Assembly (NCBI RefSeq): GCF_003071345.1
Contig: NZ_QCYK01000003.1
Coordinates: 248,001 to 312,000, forward strand
Direction: 5' to 3'
Source of the DNA: Chitinophaga parva
GTDB lineage: Bacteria; Bacteroidota; Bacteroidia; Chitinophagales; Chitinophagaceae
Length of the DNA stretch: 64,000 nt
This document shows positions 27,757 through 36,617 of the stretch, in pieces. The position numbers and the translations under genes were made by a program. Numbering within the stretch: position 1 is the stretch's first letter; the number at the start of each line of letters is the position of its first letter. The notes under the pieces are model-generated. The model did no database searches. It was not told the DNA's origin and saw only the letters and a list, made by a program, of their open reading frames with translations.

Positions 27757-28728
27757 ATGTACAACAGGCGTAATTTCCTACAGATGACGGCCCTTGCGGC
27801 TGCCGGCACCATGCTGGCATCCAAAGGCCTGCTGGCCAAGCCGGCCCCCGCCGCGCTTAATGCCGTGGGCTTACAACTTTACACCCTGCGTGATGAACTG
27901 GCCAAAGATGCAAAAGGCACGATCGAAAAAGTAGCCGCCGCTGGCTATGCCCACGTAGAAACTTTTTACCACTACACCACCGCTACTGCAAAAGCGGATT
28001 ACTGGGGACTTACACCCAAAGAACTGAAAGCGCTGCTGGCAGCCAACAACCTGAAGACCTACAGTGGCCACTACCAGCTCAATGATTTCCTGACCCGCGG
28101 CAATGGCAATATGGATGCGCTCAAGATCCAGCTGGAAATTGCCCAGGAGTTGGGCCAGCACTACCTGGTGGTGCCCGTACCGCCCTTCATGCTCATTGAC
28201 AAAATGAAAGCAGCAGACTACCAGTTCATGGCGTCCCAGATGAATAAAGCCGGGGAGCTGTGCAAAAAAGCCGGTATGCAACTGGGCTACCACAACCACT
28301 TCTGGGAATTTAAAACCCAGGACAACGGTAAAACCGGCTACGACATCCTGCTCAGCGAAACCCAGAAAGACCTTGTGATCTTTGAACTGGACCTGTTCTG
28401 GATCACCAAGGCAGGCTTCAAACCCACAGATTATTTTAAGAAGTATCCCGGCCGGTTCCCCATGTGGCACGTAAAGGATATGGACAAGAATATGCCCAAT
28501 CCCATTCCTGCAGACAGCCTCAATCACGGGCATGTAATGAATATTGTGCAGTCTATCCGCTACGCAGAAGTAGGTTCCGGGGTGGTGGATTTCAAGGATA
28601 TTTTTGCCGCGCAAAAGACCGCGGGCTTAAAACACATTTTCGTAGAGCAGGACAATATTTACATGAGCGATAAGTTTGAAAGCATCAAACAAAGCATCGA
28701 TTACATTAAGCAACACCTGCTCAAATAA
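27757..28728 (+). CDS. Tat-exported sugar phosphate isomerase/epimerase-like TIM-barrel protein
   Basis: 323 residues from ATG 27757; the in-frame GTG 20 codons upstream would bury the signal. The N-terminus MYNRRNFLQMTALAAAGTML is a twin-arginine signal. The mature part is a xylose-isomerase-like TIM barrel: VGLQLYTLRDELAKDAKGTI, GYAHVETFYHYT, then the metal-ligand-type segments LGYHNHFWEF, FELDLFWITKAG and MWHVKDMD, ending KHIFVEQDNI. Family members isomerise or epimerise sugars or act on 3-keto-glycosides in the periplasm. No operon partner; a terminator follows at 28754. Confidence 0.88.
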   Translation: MYNRRNFLQMTALAAAGTMLASKGLLAKPAPAALNAVGLQLYTLRDELAKDAKGTIEKVAAAGYAHVETFYHYTTATAKADYWGLTPKELKALLAANNLKTYSGHYQLNDFLTRGNGNMDALKIQLEIAQELGQHYLVVPVPPFMLIDKMKAADYQFMASQMNKAGELCKKAGMQLGYHNHFWEFKTQDNGKTGYDILLSETQKDLVIFELDLFWITKAGFKPTDYFKKYPGRFPMWHVKDMDKNMPNPIPADSLNHGHVMNIVQSIRYAEVGSGVVDFKDIFAAQKTAGLKHIFVEQDNIYMSDKFESIKQSIDYIKQHLLK

Positions 28729-28753
28729 TAACACGTTCTTAAAATTTTTGAAG

Positions 28754-28783
28754 GGCTGCATTCACCTGGATGCAGCCTTTTTT
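28754..28783 (+). terminator. Rho-independent terminator between convergent genes
   Basis: Arms GGCTGCAT (28754-28761) and ATGCAGCC (28770-28777), 8-nt loop, then six Ts. It ends at the stop of the minus-strand methyltransferase gene and can serve the TIM-barrel gene. Confidence 0.8.
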
Positions 28784-29438
28784 ATTGCACGGCCGCATGG
28801 CATACAAACACATGGTTCACGCCAAATTCAATGACATCCGTGTCCGGGAAAGCCGCGTAGATCATGGCTTCCAGCGCCAGGAACTGGTCCCGGTCATTGC
28901 GGATATAATTAAGGATGAGGATGCCCTGGGGGGCCATTGCAGCCTGGCATTGGGCAAAGAACGCCGGCGTGCGCACGTAATCCGGCACGCTCTGTCCCAG
29001 GAAAATGTCCACGATGAGCAGGTCATAATGGCGGCGTTGCTGCTGCAGGTATTGGTATGCATCCGCGCATACCAGTTCCGCATCTGTATGTGGGGGCAGC
29101 AGTTGCGCCGCTATCTGCAGGATGCTGTCGTCCACATCCACCAGTGTGTAGCGGGGATGCACGCCATATTGGTGCAGCAGGTGCACGCCCGCGGCCAGGC
29201 CGGTTCCCAGCATAAGCACCTGGTGTATATGGGGAAAGTGGCGGCGGATGGTGGGCAGGGATTTGGCCAGGGGGCGGTATCTACGGAGATCGCTGTACAA
29301 TGCGTCCTTGGTGGAGAGTTGTAACTGTCCCCGGTACAGGTGCAGGTCCAGCACGGGATGTACGCCGCTGCTTTGTGTTTGCAGCAACACAGGGGTGATA
29401 AAACTGAGTAAGCGTTTACCTGGGGTGATCTGGTGCAT
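28782..29438 (-). CDS. Spermidine-synthase-like SAM-dependent methyltransferase-fold protein
   Basis: 218 residues, no signal or membrane segment. The Rossmann core shows the nucleotide-binding glycine loop VLMLGTGLAAGVHLLHQYG, the acidic end of strand beta-2 TLVDVDDSILQIAAQLLPP, then AELVCADAYQYLQ and YDLLIVDIFLGQSVPDY, which corresponds to the catalytic D-region of polyamine aminopropyltransferases. It is shorter than a true spermidine synthase (about 280 residues), so the product is uncertain. It sits alone, convergent with the TIM-barrel gene. Confidence 0.78.
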   Translation of the reverse strand: MHQITPGKRLLSFITPVLLQTQSSGVHPVLDLHLYRGQLQLSTKDALYSDLRRYRPLAKSLPTIRRHFPHIHQVLMLGTGLAAGVHLLHQYGVHPRYTLVDVDDSILQIAAQLLPPHTDAELVCADAYQYLQQQRRHYDLLIVDIFLGQSVPDYVRTPAFFAQCQAAMAPQGILILNYIRNDRDQFLALEAMIYAAFPDTDVIEFGVNHVFVCHAAVQ

Positions 29439-29548
29439 GATGCAAGGATTCCTGCCATTAGCATCAAAATTTGCGCCTGAAATAAATGGACAGCGGCACG
29501 CAGGCTCACGGGCCGCATGCCGCTGTTGTATATATGGAGTGATTGTAT

Positions 29549-30607
29549 TTATGCCATGTGCGCTGCTTCCACAATGGCTGCCGCAAAGGCTTCCGGGGCT
29601 TCCTGGGGCAGGTTGTGGCCAATGCCGCCGGTGATAGTATGGTGCACATACTTGCCGGCAAACTTACCTGCATACGCCGCCGGTGCAGGATGGGGTGCGC
29701 CGTTGTTGTCGCCTTCCAGCGTAATGGAGGGCACCGTGATCACGGGGAAGACGGCCAGTTTCTGTTCCAGGGTATCGTACTGGCGTTCACCATCTGCCAG
29801 GCCCAATCGCCAGCGGTAGTTATGGATCACGATGGCCACGTGGTCGGGGTTTGCTTCCAGCTCTTTGACAGAAGCAGCGAAGGTGGCATCGTCAAACTTC
29901 CAGGAAGGGGAGGCCGTTTGCCAGATCAGCTTTGCAAAATCAGCGGTGTGCTGCTGGTAACCCTGCTGGCCGCGCTCCGTGGCAAAATAGAACTGGTACC
30001 ACCAGCTGAGCTCTGCCGCGGGGGGCAAGGGAGCCTTGTTAGCCTGCTGGCTGCCAATGAGGTAACCGCTTACAGACACCAGCGCCTTGCAGCGCTCCGG
30101 CCACACGGCGGCCACAATGCAGGCGGTCCTGGCCCCCCAGTCGAAGCCACCGATAACGGCGGTTTTAATGTTCAGTGCATCCATAAAGGCAATAACATCG
30201 GCTGCAATAGCACCCTGCTGCCCGTTGCGCGGTGTTTGCGCTGCAAGGAAACGGGTGGTGCCGTGCCCGCGCAGGTGGGGCACCAGTACGCGGTAGCCCT
30301 GTATGGCCAGTTGCTGTGCCGCCGCCGCAAATGCGTGGATGGTGTAAGGCCACCCGTGCAGCAGGATAACGGGCTGCCCGTTTGCCGGGCCTACCTCCGC
30401 ATAACCAACATCCAGTACACCGGCCTTCACCTGTTTAATGTCTTTGAAAACAGGGGACGGTGCAGGCAGGCGGTTGTTATCACTGGTCGTGGACAGCCGT
30501 TTGCCGGTAGCGGCCAGGCCTTGCAGGGGATTCAATGCAGCGGCCAGCAGGGTGAGGGCACCGGCGCCTAAAAAACTTCTGCGATCATACGGAGTAATTG
30601 CTTTCAT
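29549..30607 (-). CDS. Tat-exported alpha/beta hydrolase
   Basis: 352 residues from ATG 30607. The open frame runs far upstream, but only from this ATG is there a twin-arginine signal (YDRRSFLGAGALTLLAAA). The fold shows the HGWPYTIHAF oxyanion strand, VLVPHLRGHGTTRFL, then the nucleophile-type elbow GFDWGARTACIVAAVWPERC, where the usual nucleophile position is Asp, as in haloalkane dehalogenases and epoxide hydrolases. The C-terminal ITGGIGHNLPQEAP supplies the catalytic His. Probable substrates are epoxides or halogenated compounds, but this is family-level. A minus-strand TACCTTTA box is at 30660-30667. Confidence 0.85.
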   Translation of the reverse strand: MKAITPYDRRSFLGAGALTLLAAALNPLQGLAATGKRLSTTSDNNRLPAPSPVFKDIKQVKAGVLDVGYAEVGPANGQPVILLHGWPYTIHAFAAAAQQLAIQGYRVLVPHLRGHGTTRFLAAQTPRNGQQGAIAADVIAFMDALNIKTAVIGGFDWGARTACIVAAVWPERCKALVSVSGYLIGSQQANKAPLPPAAELSWWYQFYFATERGQQGYQQHTADFAKLIWQTASPSWKFDDATFAASVKELEANPDHVAIVIHNYRWRLGLADGERQYDTLEQKLAVFPVITVPSITLEGDNNGAPHPAPAAYAGKFAGKYVHHTITGGIGHNLPQEAPEAFAAAIVEAAHMA

Positions 30608-30659
30608 GACGTTCTTTTTTATGGATCGCTGTAATAAGTGTTGGTGTGTTGGGATGATG

Positions 30660-30667
30660 TAAAGGTA
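30660..30667 (-). promoter_or_regulatory. -7-like box (TACCTTTA) for the Tat-exported hydrolase
   Basis: On the minus strand TACCTTTA matches TAnnTTTG at all but the last base, 52 bp before the ATG at 30607. Confidence 0.4.
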
Positions 30668-30804
30668 GGAGGGGGGCAGCTTCCCGGCCAGCAGTTTTAG
30701 GGTGAACCGGGCAAATCCGGGACTGAAACAGACAAGTATATAGCTTAATAAATGAGGTAGATCCCGGAGCTTTAGCACAAAATTATTTGAGCTGTGCAAC
30801 AAAA

Positions 30805-30832
30805 TTGAGGCTTGCACCGCGATGTAGTTTTG
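30805..30832 (+). promoter_or_regulatory. Promoter of the aldehyde dehydrogenase gene (TTG / TAGTTTTG)
   Basis: TTG at 30805-30807 and TAGTTTTG at 30825-30832 are separated by 17 bp, matching the Bacteroidota -33/-7 pattern. The start ATG is 15 bp further on, giving a very short leader. Confidence 0.6.
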
Positions 30833-30847
30833 CATAAAAACAAAGCC

Positions 30848-32263
30848 ATGAAACAGATAGATCGTATTTACATCAACGGGCAGTTTGTAGCCCCGAAAGG
30901 AACAGCAACCGCAGACATTATCAGCCCGGTGGATGGCACCATTGCTTCCCGGCTCACGTATGCCAATGAAGCCGACGCGCAGGACGCCATTATCGCCGCC
31001 AGCCGTGCACAGGCCACTTATGCGCAATCCACGCTCCCGGAGCGCGCGGGCTACCTGCAACGCATACACGATGAGATCATGCTGCGCATGGATGCACTGA
31101 TAGAAGCTACCATCGTGGAGTACGGCGCCACCCGCGAGCGCGCCAAATGGTCTAACATGCTGGCGGCTACTACTTTTACCGGCTTTATCCCGGTGATGGA
31201 AAAATATGCATTTGAAAAACCGGTCAATGAATCTACCGTGATCATGGAGCCGGTGGGCGTATCTGCCATTTTTACCCCGTGGAATTCCAGTTCCGGCTCC
31301 ATCGCCGTAAAGCTGGCGCCCGCGCTGGCAGCTGGTTGCGCGGTGATCATCAAGCCCAGTGAATTCAGCCCCTGGCAGGCGCAGCTCATCATGGAAGCCA
31401 TCCACGCAGCAGGATTGCCCGCCGGTGTGGTGAACATGGTGAATGGCCGCGGGGATGTGATCAGTAAAGCACTGATGGAAAGCAACAGCGTTACCAAGAT
31501 CGCTTTCACCGGCTCCACCACGGTAGGTAAAATGATCGCACAGCAAGCTGTGCGTACGATGAAACGACTCACCCTGGAACTGAGTGGTAAATCTGCCAAC
31601 ATTATCCTGGAAGATGCGGATCTCTCCAAAGCCTTGCCCCTGGCCCTGCAGGCCATCTTCATGAACAACGGGCAGGCCTGCATTGCGGGTTCCCGCCTGC
31701 TGGTACCGGCCGGTAAACTGGACGAAGTGAAAGTGGGTTTACTGGAAGCCTATCAAACATTTAAAGTAGGCAACCCCAATGATGCCACGGTGAATATAGG
31801 CCCTGTAGCCAGCCAGCAACAATTTGACCGCATACAGCGGTACATCCAGGTTGCGCTGGATGAAGGCGCCACACTGATTGCCGGTGGCCTGGGCCACCCT
31901 GAAGGCCTGGAACAAGGGTTTTATGTGAAGCCCACGATCTTCATGGATGTAAATAACCAGATGCGCATCGCCCGCGAGGAAGTGTTCGGCCCCGTGCTCA
32001 CAGTTATACCGTATCAAAATGAAGACGAAGCCATTGCCATTGCCAATGATACGGAGTATGGTCTTATGACCTACTTCAGCACCACCGATGTGGACCATGC
32101 TAAACAACTGGCCCGCCGCGTGCAGTCTGGCCGTGTGCTCATCAATACCCTGAAACATGATCCCCTGGCTCCTTTTGGTGGTTTCAAACATTCCGGCATA
32201 GGCCGCGAGAACGGAGACTTTGGCATAGAAGCCTTCCTGGAACCGAAGGCGTTGATTGTTTGA
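30848..32263 (+). CDS. NAD(P)-dependent aldehyde dehydrogenase
   Basis: 471 residues from ATG 30848; an in-frame ATG 12 codons upstream overlaps the promoter and is unlikely. Oxidises an aldehyde to the carboxylic acid. Visible: NAD-binding strand FTPWNSSSGSIAVKLAPALAAGCAVIIKPSE (which has PWNSSSG where the usual form is PWNFP), GSTTVGKMI loop, the general-base Glu in LELSGKSA, and catalytic Cys278 in NNGQACIAGS; then REEVFGPVLTVIPY and the C-terminal FGGFKHSGIGRENG. Length is slightly short of the 480-500 typical range but complete. The inverted-repeat element begins 3 bp after the stop. The substrate is unknown. Confidence 0.93.
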   Translation: MKQIDRIYINGQFVAPKGTATADIISPVDGTIASRLTYANEADAQDAIIAASRAQATYAQSTLPERAGYLQRIHDEIMLRMDALIEATIVEYGATRERAKWSNMLAATTFTGFIPVMEKYAFEKPVNESTVIMEPVGVSAIFTPWNSSSGSIAVKLAPALAAGCAVIIKPSEFSPWQAQLIMEAIHAAGLPAGVVNMVNGRGDVISKALMESNSVTKIAFTGSTTVGKMIAQQAVRTMKRLTLELSGKSANIILEDADLSKALPLALQAIFMNNGQACIAGSRLLVPAGKLDEVKVGLLEAYQTFKVGNPNDATVNIGPVASQQQFDRIQRYIQVALDEGATLIAGGLGHPEGLEQGFYVKPTIFMDVNNQMRIAREEVFGPVLTVIPYQNEDEAIAIANDTEYGLMTYFSTTDVDHAKQLARRVQSGRVLINTLKHDPLAPFGGFKHSGIGRENGDFGIEAFLEPKALIV

Positions 32264-32265
32264 TC

Positions 32266-32404
32266 GTACAGCGTACAGTGTACAACGTACAACGTACTTT
32301 CCCCTGTTGTGTGATGGCCTTGTTAAATTTAATGGATGATGTTGTTTGAAAATTACAGGTTTAACAATCGCGGTACGTTGTACGTTGTACACTGTACGTT
32401 GTAC
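32266..32404. repeat. 139-bp element with 32-bp imperfect inverted repeats rich in GTAC
   Basis: The left arm (32266-32297) and right arm (32373-32404) are reverse complements over 32 bp with a single mismatch that still pairs as G-T in RNA; the spacer is 75 bp. Each arm consists of repeated GTAC-centred units (GTACGTTGTACGTTGTAC). The left arm begins 3 bp after the aldehyde dehydrogenase stop. No transposase or direct-repeat target duplication was seen. It resembles a REP/MITE-like dispersed hairpin; whether it is multicopy in the genome cannot be told here. Confidence 0.7.
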
Positions 32405-32491
32405 ATTTGTTAACGGAATCTTAAAAAGCGCCGTGGCATGGCAAAACGGAATCATTCTTGTTTTACCGTACACGAACTAAAAATTTGAACC

Positions 32492-32758
32492 ATGGCAAAG
32501 AACAACATCGAACACGTAAAGAACGAAATTCAACAGCTGGCCATCGGCAACTACAGGAGCTATCCGCAGGATTACGAAACTTCCGGTACAGCAGTAATAC
32601 AGAACATCGAATCTTTGGCAAAAGGATATTGGGACAGCCGCATGGATAAAGAAATAACGCGCGACGAGCGTTTAGGTATTAGTCTCAACGATTACCAGCA
32701 ATGGACCAAGGAAGCCTACGATGCATTTATGAAGGCAAACGGACATTCTTTGAACTAA
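32492..32758 (+). CDS. Small conserved-looking cytoplasmic protein, unknown function
   Basis: 88 residues, hydrophilic, no signal or membrane segment; starts MAKNNIEHVKNEIQQLAIGN and is predicted mostly helical with a C-terminal YQQWTKEAYDAFMKANGHSL. It has no recognised family. The ATG context (AAAATTTGAACCATGG) is A-rich, as usual in this phylum. It lies just after the inverted-repeat element and is followed by a strong terminator at 32779, so it is a self-contained expressed unit. Confidence 0.7.
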   Translation: MAKNNIEHVKNEIQQLAIGNYRSYPQDYETSGTAVIQNIESLAKGYWDSRMDKEITRDERLGISLNDYQQWTKEAYDAFMKANGHSLN

Positions 32759-32778
32759 AACATACCTTGGATACACGA

Positions 32779-32816
32779 AAGCGGGAAGATCAGTGGTGGT
32801 CTTCCCGCTTTTTTTG
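32779..32816 (+). terminator. Rho-independent terminator after the 88-residue gene
   Basis: Arms AAGCGGGAAGA (32779-32789) and TCTTCCCGCTT (32800-32810), 11 bp, followed by a run of Ts. Confidence 0.85.
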
Positions 32817-33013
32817 TAACCGGTGTAAGTGGTGATACTGGTGGTTTGCGTTCTACTGCAGGCCGTTGTGAACCTGGCCCACGTATTAAAACCCTCATTA
32901 AAAGTATTGATGAGATTGCCTTCCAGTTTACTTTCCCGGCAATGGTGGTATAGGCTTTGATGAGGGCACTGAGTGTTTGCGGTTGTCAGTTTTTCAATCC
33001 CCGGGCAAAAACC
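32817..33013. other. Non-coding stretch between terminator and rhodanese promoter
   Basis: About 200 bp without a supportable gene or RNA. The minus strand has short, coding-like stretches in mixed frames (for example LEGNLINTFNEGFNTWARF) but with no start, so at most a decayed fragment. Confidence 0.4.
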
Positions 33014-33049
33014 TATTCAACGAGTTTATTGAATAGTTGTTTACCTTTG
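33014..33049 (+). promoter_or_regulatory. Operator-promoter of the rhodanese/ArsR operon
   Basis: A perfect inverted repeat TATTCAA-N8-TTGAATA (33014-33035) sits immediately upstream of a full -7 box TACCTTTG (33042-33049), 16 bp before the ATG at 33065. ArsR-family repressors bind AT-rich palindromes of this size, and the second gene of the operon encodes one, so autoregulation is likely (inference). Confidence 0.6.
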
Positions 33050-33064
33050 AAGTAAAACGATCTC

Positions 33065-33493
33065 ATGAAGTACATAATATCCTGCCTGTTCCTGCTGGCC
33101 GCATTCATCCTCCCCACGCATGCGCAGCAAAAAGACCCGTGGACGAGCGCCCAGTTGATGGAACCGGGTACACTGGCCGCCAGGATCAATGCCGGCCAGA
33201 CCAAAGACCTCGTGGTCCTCTGCATTGGCCCCGGTGCCCTGGTAAAGGGTTCTGTGGACATAGGCCCTGCCCACGAAGCGGCCGGCTTGCAGCACCTGAA
33301 AGCCTACCTGCAGCAGGTAGACCGTAGCAAGACCGTTGTGATCTACTGCGGCTGCTGCCCGTTTGACAAATGTCCTAACATCCGCCCGGCTTTTGCAGAA
33401 CTGACGGCCATGGGTTTTAAGAATGCCCGCTTGCTGGATCTGCCCCGGAACCTGAAAGCGGATTGGCTGGATAAAGGGTATCCGAAACAATAA
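33065..33493 (+). CDS. Periplasmic single-domain rhodanese
   Basis: 142 residues. Signal peptide MKYIISCLFLLAAFILPTHA with cleavage before QQKD. The rhodanese fold ends in an active-site loop with catalytic Cys95 in VVIYCGCCPFDKCPNI; Cys97, Cys98 and Cys103 make the loop unusually cysteine-rich. Rhodaneses transfer sulfane sulfur, for example from thiosulfate to cyanide or to a protein thiol. The CDS starts 16 bp after the -7 box, and the ArsR-rhodanese gene begins 24 bp after its stop, so they are co-transcribed. The absence of the second rhodanese domain makes it a single-domain PspE/GlpE-like type. Confidence 0.88.
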   Translation: MKYIISCLFLLAAFILPTHAQQKDPWTSAQLMEPGTLAARINAGQTKDLVVLCIGPGALVKGSVDIGPAHEAAGLQHLKAYLQQVDRSKTVVIYCGCCPFDKCPNIRPAFAELTAMGFKNARLLDLPRNLKADWLDKGYPKQ

Positions 33494-33517
33494 CGCCATG
33501 GCCCTCAATCCTGCCAT

Positions 33518-34189
33518 ATGAATAAGCGAGATTTCAAGGATAAGGTGTATGCAGAGCTGACCAGGGTAACGAAGGCGCTGGCCAACCCCCACCGGCTGGA
33601 GATCATAGACCTGCTGGCACAGGGCCCGTTTGCAGTGGAAGTAATAGCCGGCTACACAGGATTGTCTGTAGCCAATGCCTCCCAGCACCTGCAAACGCTT
33701 AAACAGGCAAACCTGGTGAGCATGACACGGGACGGCAATTTTATACGGTACCGCCTGGCCGGGGAAAATGTGTTCAGCGCATGGTCCGCGCTGCGGGAAC
33801 TGGGCACGGCCTGCAATGCTGCTGTGGAGAAAGTGGTCACTGACTTCCGGAAGGGCCATGGTGGCCTGGATGCGGTAGATGCCATGACCCTGGCTAAAAT
33901 GCTGGCAAAAGGACAGGTGATCCTGCTGGATGTAAGACCGGAGGAAGAATATGACCGCGGGCATATTCATCGGGCTATTTCCATGCCAGTGGCGCAGCTC
34001 CGCAAACACCTCGATGCATTGCCGAAAAGCAAGCTGATAGTGGCCTATTGCCGTGGCCCTTTCTGCGTGTACGCGGATGAAGCGGTGGCATTATTGAAGA
34101 AGAAAGGATACAAAGCCACCAGGTTAAATGAAGGATTCCCGGACTGGGCCCTGATGGGATTACCGGTGGAGGTGCCGGCACTGTCCTGA
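33518..34189 (+). CDS. ArsR-family repressor fused to a rhodanese domain
   Basis: 223 residues. The N-terminal winged helix (about 10-95) has ALANPHRLEIIDLLAQGPFAV and the recognition helix region SVANASQHLQTLKQANLVSM; the C-terminal rhodanese domain (about 120-220) has VILLDVRPEEEYDRGHIHRA and the active loop AYCRGPFCVYADEAVALL with Cys178 and Cys183. The usual ArsR metal-binding ELCVCD motif is missing; the only other Cys is Cys99. A persulfide or thiol state of the rhodanese Cys could therefore control DNA binding (inference). The spacing to the downstream MFS gene is 15 bp, so it heads or regulates that operon. Confidence 0.92.
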   Translation: MNKRDFKDKVYAELTRVTKALANPHRLEIIDLLAQGPFAVEVIAGYTGLSVANASQHLQTLKQANLVSMTRDGNFIRYRLAGENVFSAWSALRELGTACNAAVEKVVTDFRKGHGGLDAVDAMTLAKMLAKGQVILLDVRPEEEYDRGHIHRAISMPVAQLRKHLDALPKSKLIVAYCRGPFCVYADEAVALLKKKGYKATRLNEGFPDWALMGLPVEVPALS

Positions 34190-34204
34190 AAAATAGATTA
34201 TGTA

Positions 34205-35476
34205 ATGAACAGCAGTATCAGGCTGGGATTAAAAGAGAATTGGCGGCAATTCACGCTGCTGGTGCTGGTGAATATGCTGGTAGGCGGTATGGTAGGCCTG
34301 GAGCGTACCGTGGTACCTCTGGTGGGCACATCGGAGTTTAAGATAGGTGCAGATCTTGTTGTGTTTTCCTTCATCATTGCCTTTGGTGTAGTGAAGGCAT
34401 TTACCAATCTTATTTCCGGTGTGCTGGCAGATAAATATACCCGCAAACGCGTGCTGGTACTGGGCTGGCTGGTAGGCTTGCCCGTGCCGTTCCTGCTGGC
34501 CTGGGGCCCTTCGTGGCGCTGGATCATTGGGGCCAATGTGCTCCTTGGCATCAGCCAGGGACTGGCCTGGTCTATGACGGTGAATATGAAAGTAGACCTG
34601 GTAGGTCCCCGGAAGCGTGGGCTGGCCATGGGATTGAACGAGGCGGCAGGTTACGGTGCGGTAGGCATTACCGCGTTGCTGACCGGCTATATTGCAGCCA
34701 CACACGGGTTAAGGCCCCAGCCGTTTTACATCGGTATTGTTTACGCCGTAGCAGGGCTGCTGTTGTCCGTTTTTGTGGTGAGAGATACCCGCCCCTACGC
34801 ACAATTGGAATCCGCGCAAACGCCCGTCACTACCGCAGGAGAGCCGGCACATAAACCAGGGCTGGGCTGGGTGTTCCGGGAAACTTCGCTGCGCAACAGC
34901 AACCTGTTTGCCGTATGCCAGGCAGGCCTGATCAATAACCTCAATGATGGCATGTCCTGGGGCGTATTTCCCTTGTTATTTATTTCGCTGGGCGTGGGGC
35001 TGGAAGGAGTGGGATGGATCAAGGCCATTTATCCCGCTGTCTGGGGCATGGGGCAGGTCTTTACCGGGCCGCTGGCAGACCGCATCGGGCGCAAACCGCT
35101 CATTGTATGGGGCATGTTCGTGCAGGCCGTGGGGCATGTGGTGATAGGTGCAGAGGTATGGTCTCCGCTTACATCCGGCATTGCGGGCTCAGTGCTGCTG
35201 GGCGCTGGCACTGCTATGGTGTATCCCGCGCTGCTGGCCGCGGTGAGCGATGCAGCGCATCCTTCGTGGCGGGCTTCTTCACTGGGTGTGTACCGCTTCT
35301 GGCGGGATATCGGTTATGCCGTGGGTGCTTTGATGGCGGGCGTTGTAGCCAGCCGGTTCGGGTTGATCTGGGCCGTGCATCTTGCAGGGCTGATCACTTT
35401 TCTTTCCGGGGTACTGGTCTGGGTGAAAATGGTGCCGCCCCTTAAAAAAGAGGCGGTGCACTTAAATACGGTATAA
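34205..35476 (+). CDS. MFS transporter of the rhodanese/ArsR operon
   Basis: 423 residues, about 12 membrane helices. The family signature loop A appears as SGVLADKYTRKRVLVLGW between helices 2 and 3 and again as GPLADRIGRKPLIVWGMF between helices 8 and 9. The GLNEAAGYGAVG helix 5 and the RDIGYAVGALMAG helix 11 pattern resemble drug/organic-acid MFS members. Its place behind an ArsR-rhodanese gene suggests efflux of a reactive sulfur species, metalloid or toxic anion; the substrate is not readable. The aldo/keto reductase gene on the other strand ends 6 bp away. Confidence 0.88.
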   Translation: MNSSIRLGLKENWRQFTLLVLVNMLVGGMVGLERTVVPLVGTSEFKIGADLVVFSFIIAFGVVKAFTNLISGVLADKYTRKRVLVLGWLVGLPVPFLLAWGPSWRWIIGANVLLGISQGLAWSMTVNMKVDLVGPRKRGLAMGLNEAAGYGAVGITALLTGYIAATHGLRPQPFYIGIVYAVAGLLLSVFVVRDTRPYAQLESAQTPVTTAGEPAHKPGLGWVFRETSLRNSNLFAVCQAGLINNLNDGMSWGVFPLLFISLGVGLEGVGWIKAIYPAVWGMGQVFTGPLADRIGRKPLIVWGMFVQAVGHVVIGAEVWSPLTSGIAGSVLLGAGTAMVYPALLAAVSDAAHPSWRASSLGVYRFWRDIGYAVGALMAGVVASRFGLIWAVHLAGLITFLSGVLVWVKMVPPLKKEAVHLNTV

Positions 35477-35482
35477 AAAGTG

Positions 35483-36517
<1,035 letters not shown>

Positions 36518-36592
36518 TTATACAGATCACTGGTTCTCCTACCAAGATCACAGGTGGGCTGCTGCCGTAGCGGGTGTGCAGCCGGAAAGGGT

Positions 36593-36600
36593 TAACTTTG
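36593..36600 (+). promoter_or_regulatory. -7 box (TAACTTTG) for the AraC regulator gene
   Basis: TAACTTTG matches TAnnTTTG and lies 17 bp before the chosen ATG at 36618, supporting that start over earlier in-frame ATGs at 36312 and 36501, which lie upstream of this promoter. Confidence 0.55.
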
Positions 36601-36617
36601 GCATAGAAACCGTAGTT

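Noticed and set aside
29543..30571. Plus-strand open frame of 342 codons opposite the alpha/beta hydrolase
   Set aside because: Antisense of a Tat-exported hydrolase with full catalytic motifs.
30608..31546. Upstream part of the minus-strand hydrolase reading frame
   Set aside because: Although the frame continues, it lies over the aldehyde dehydrogenase gene and its promoter; the Tat signal starts only at ATG 30607.
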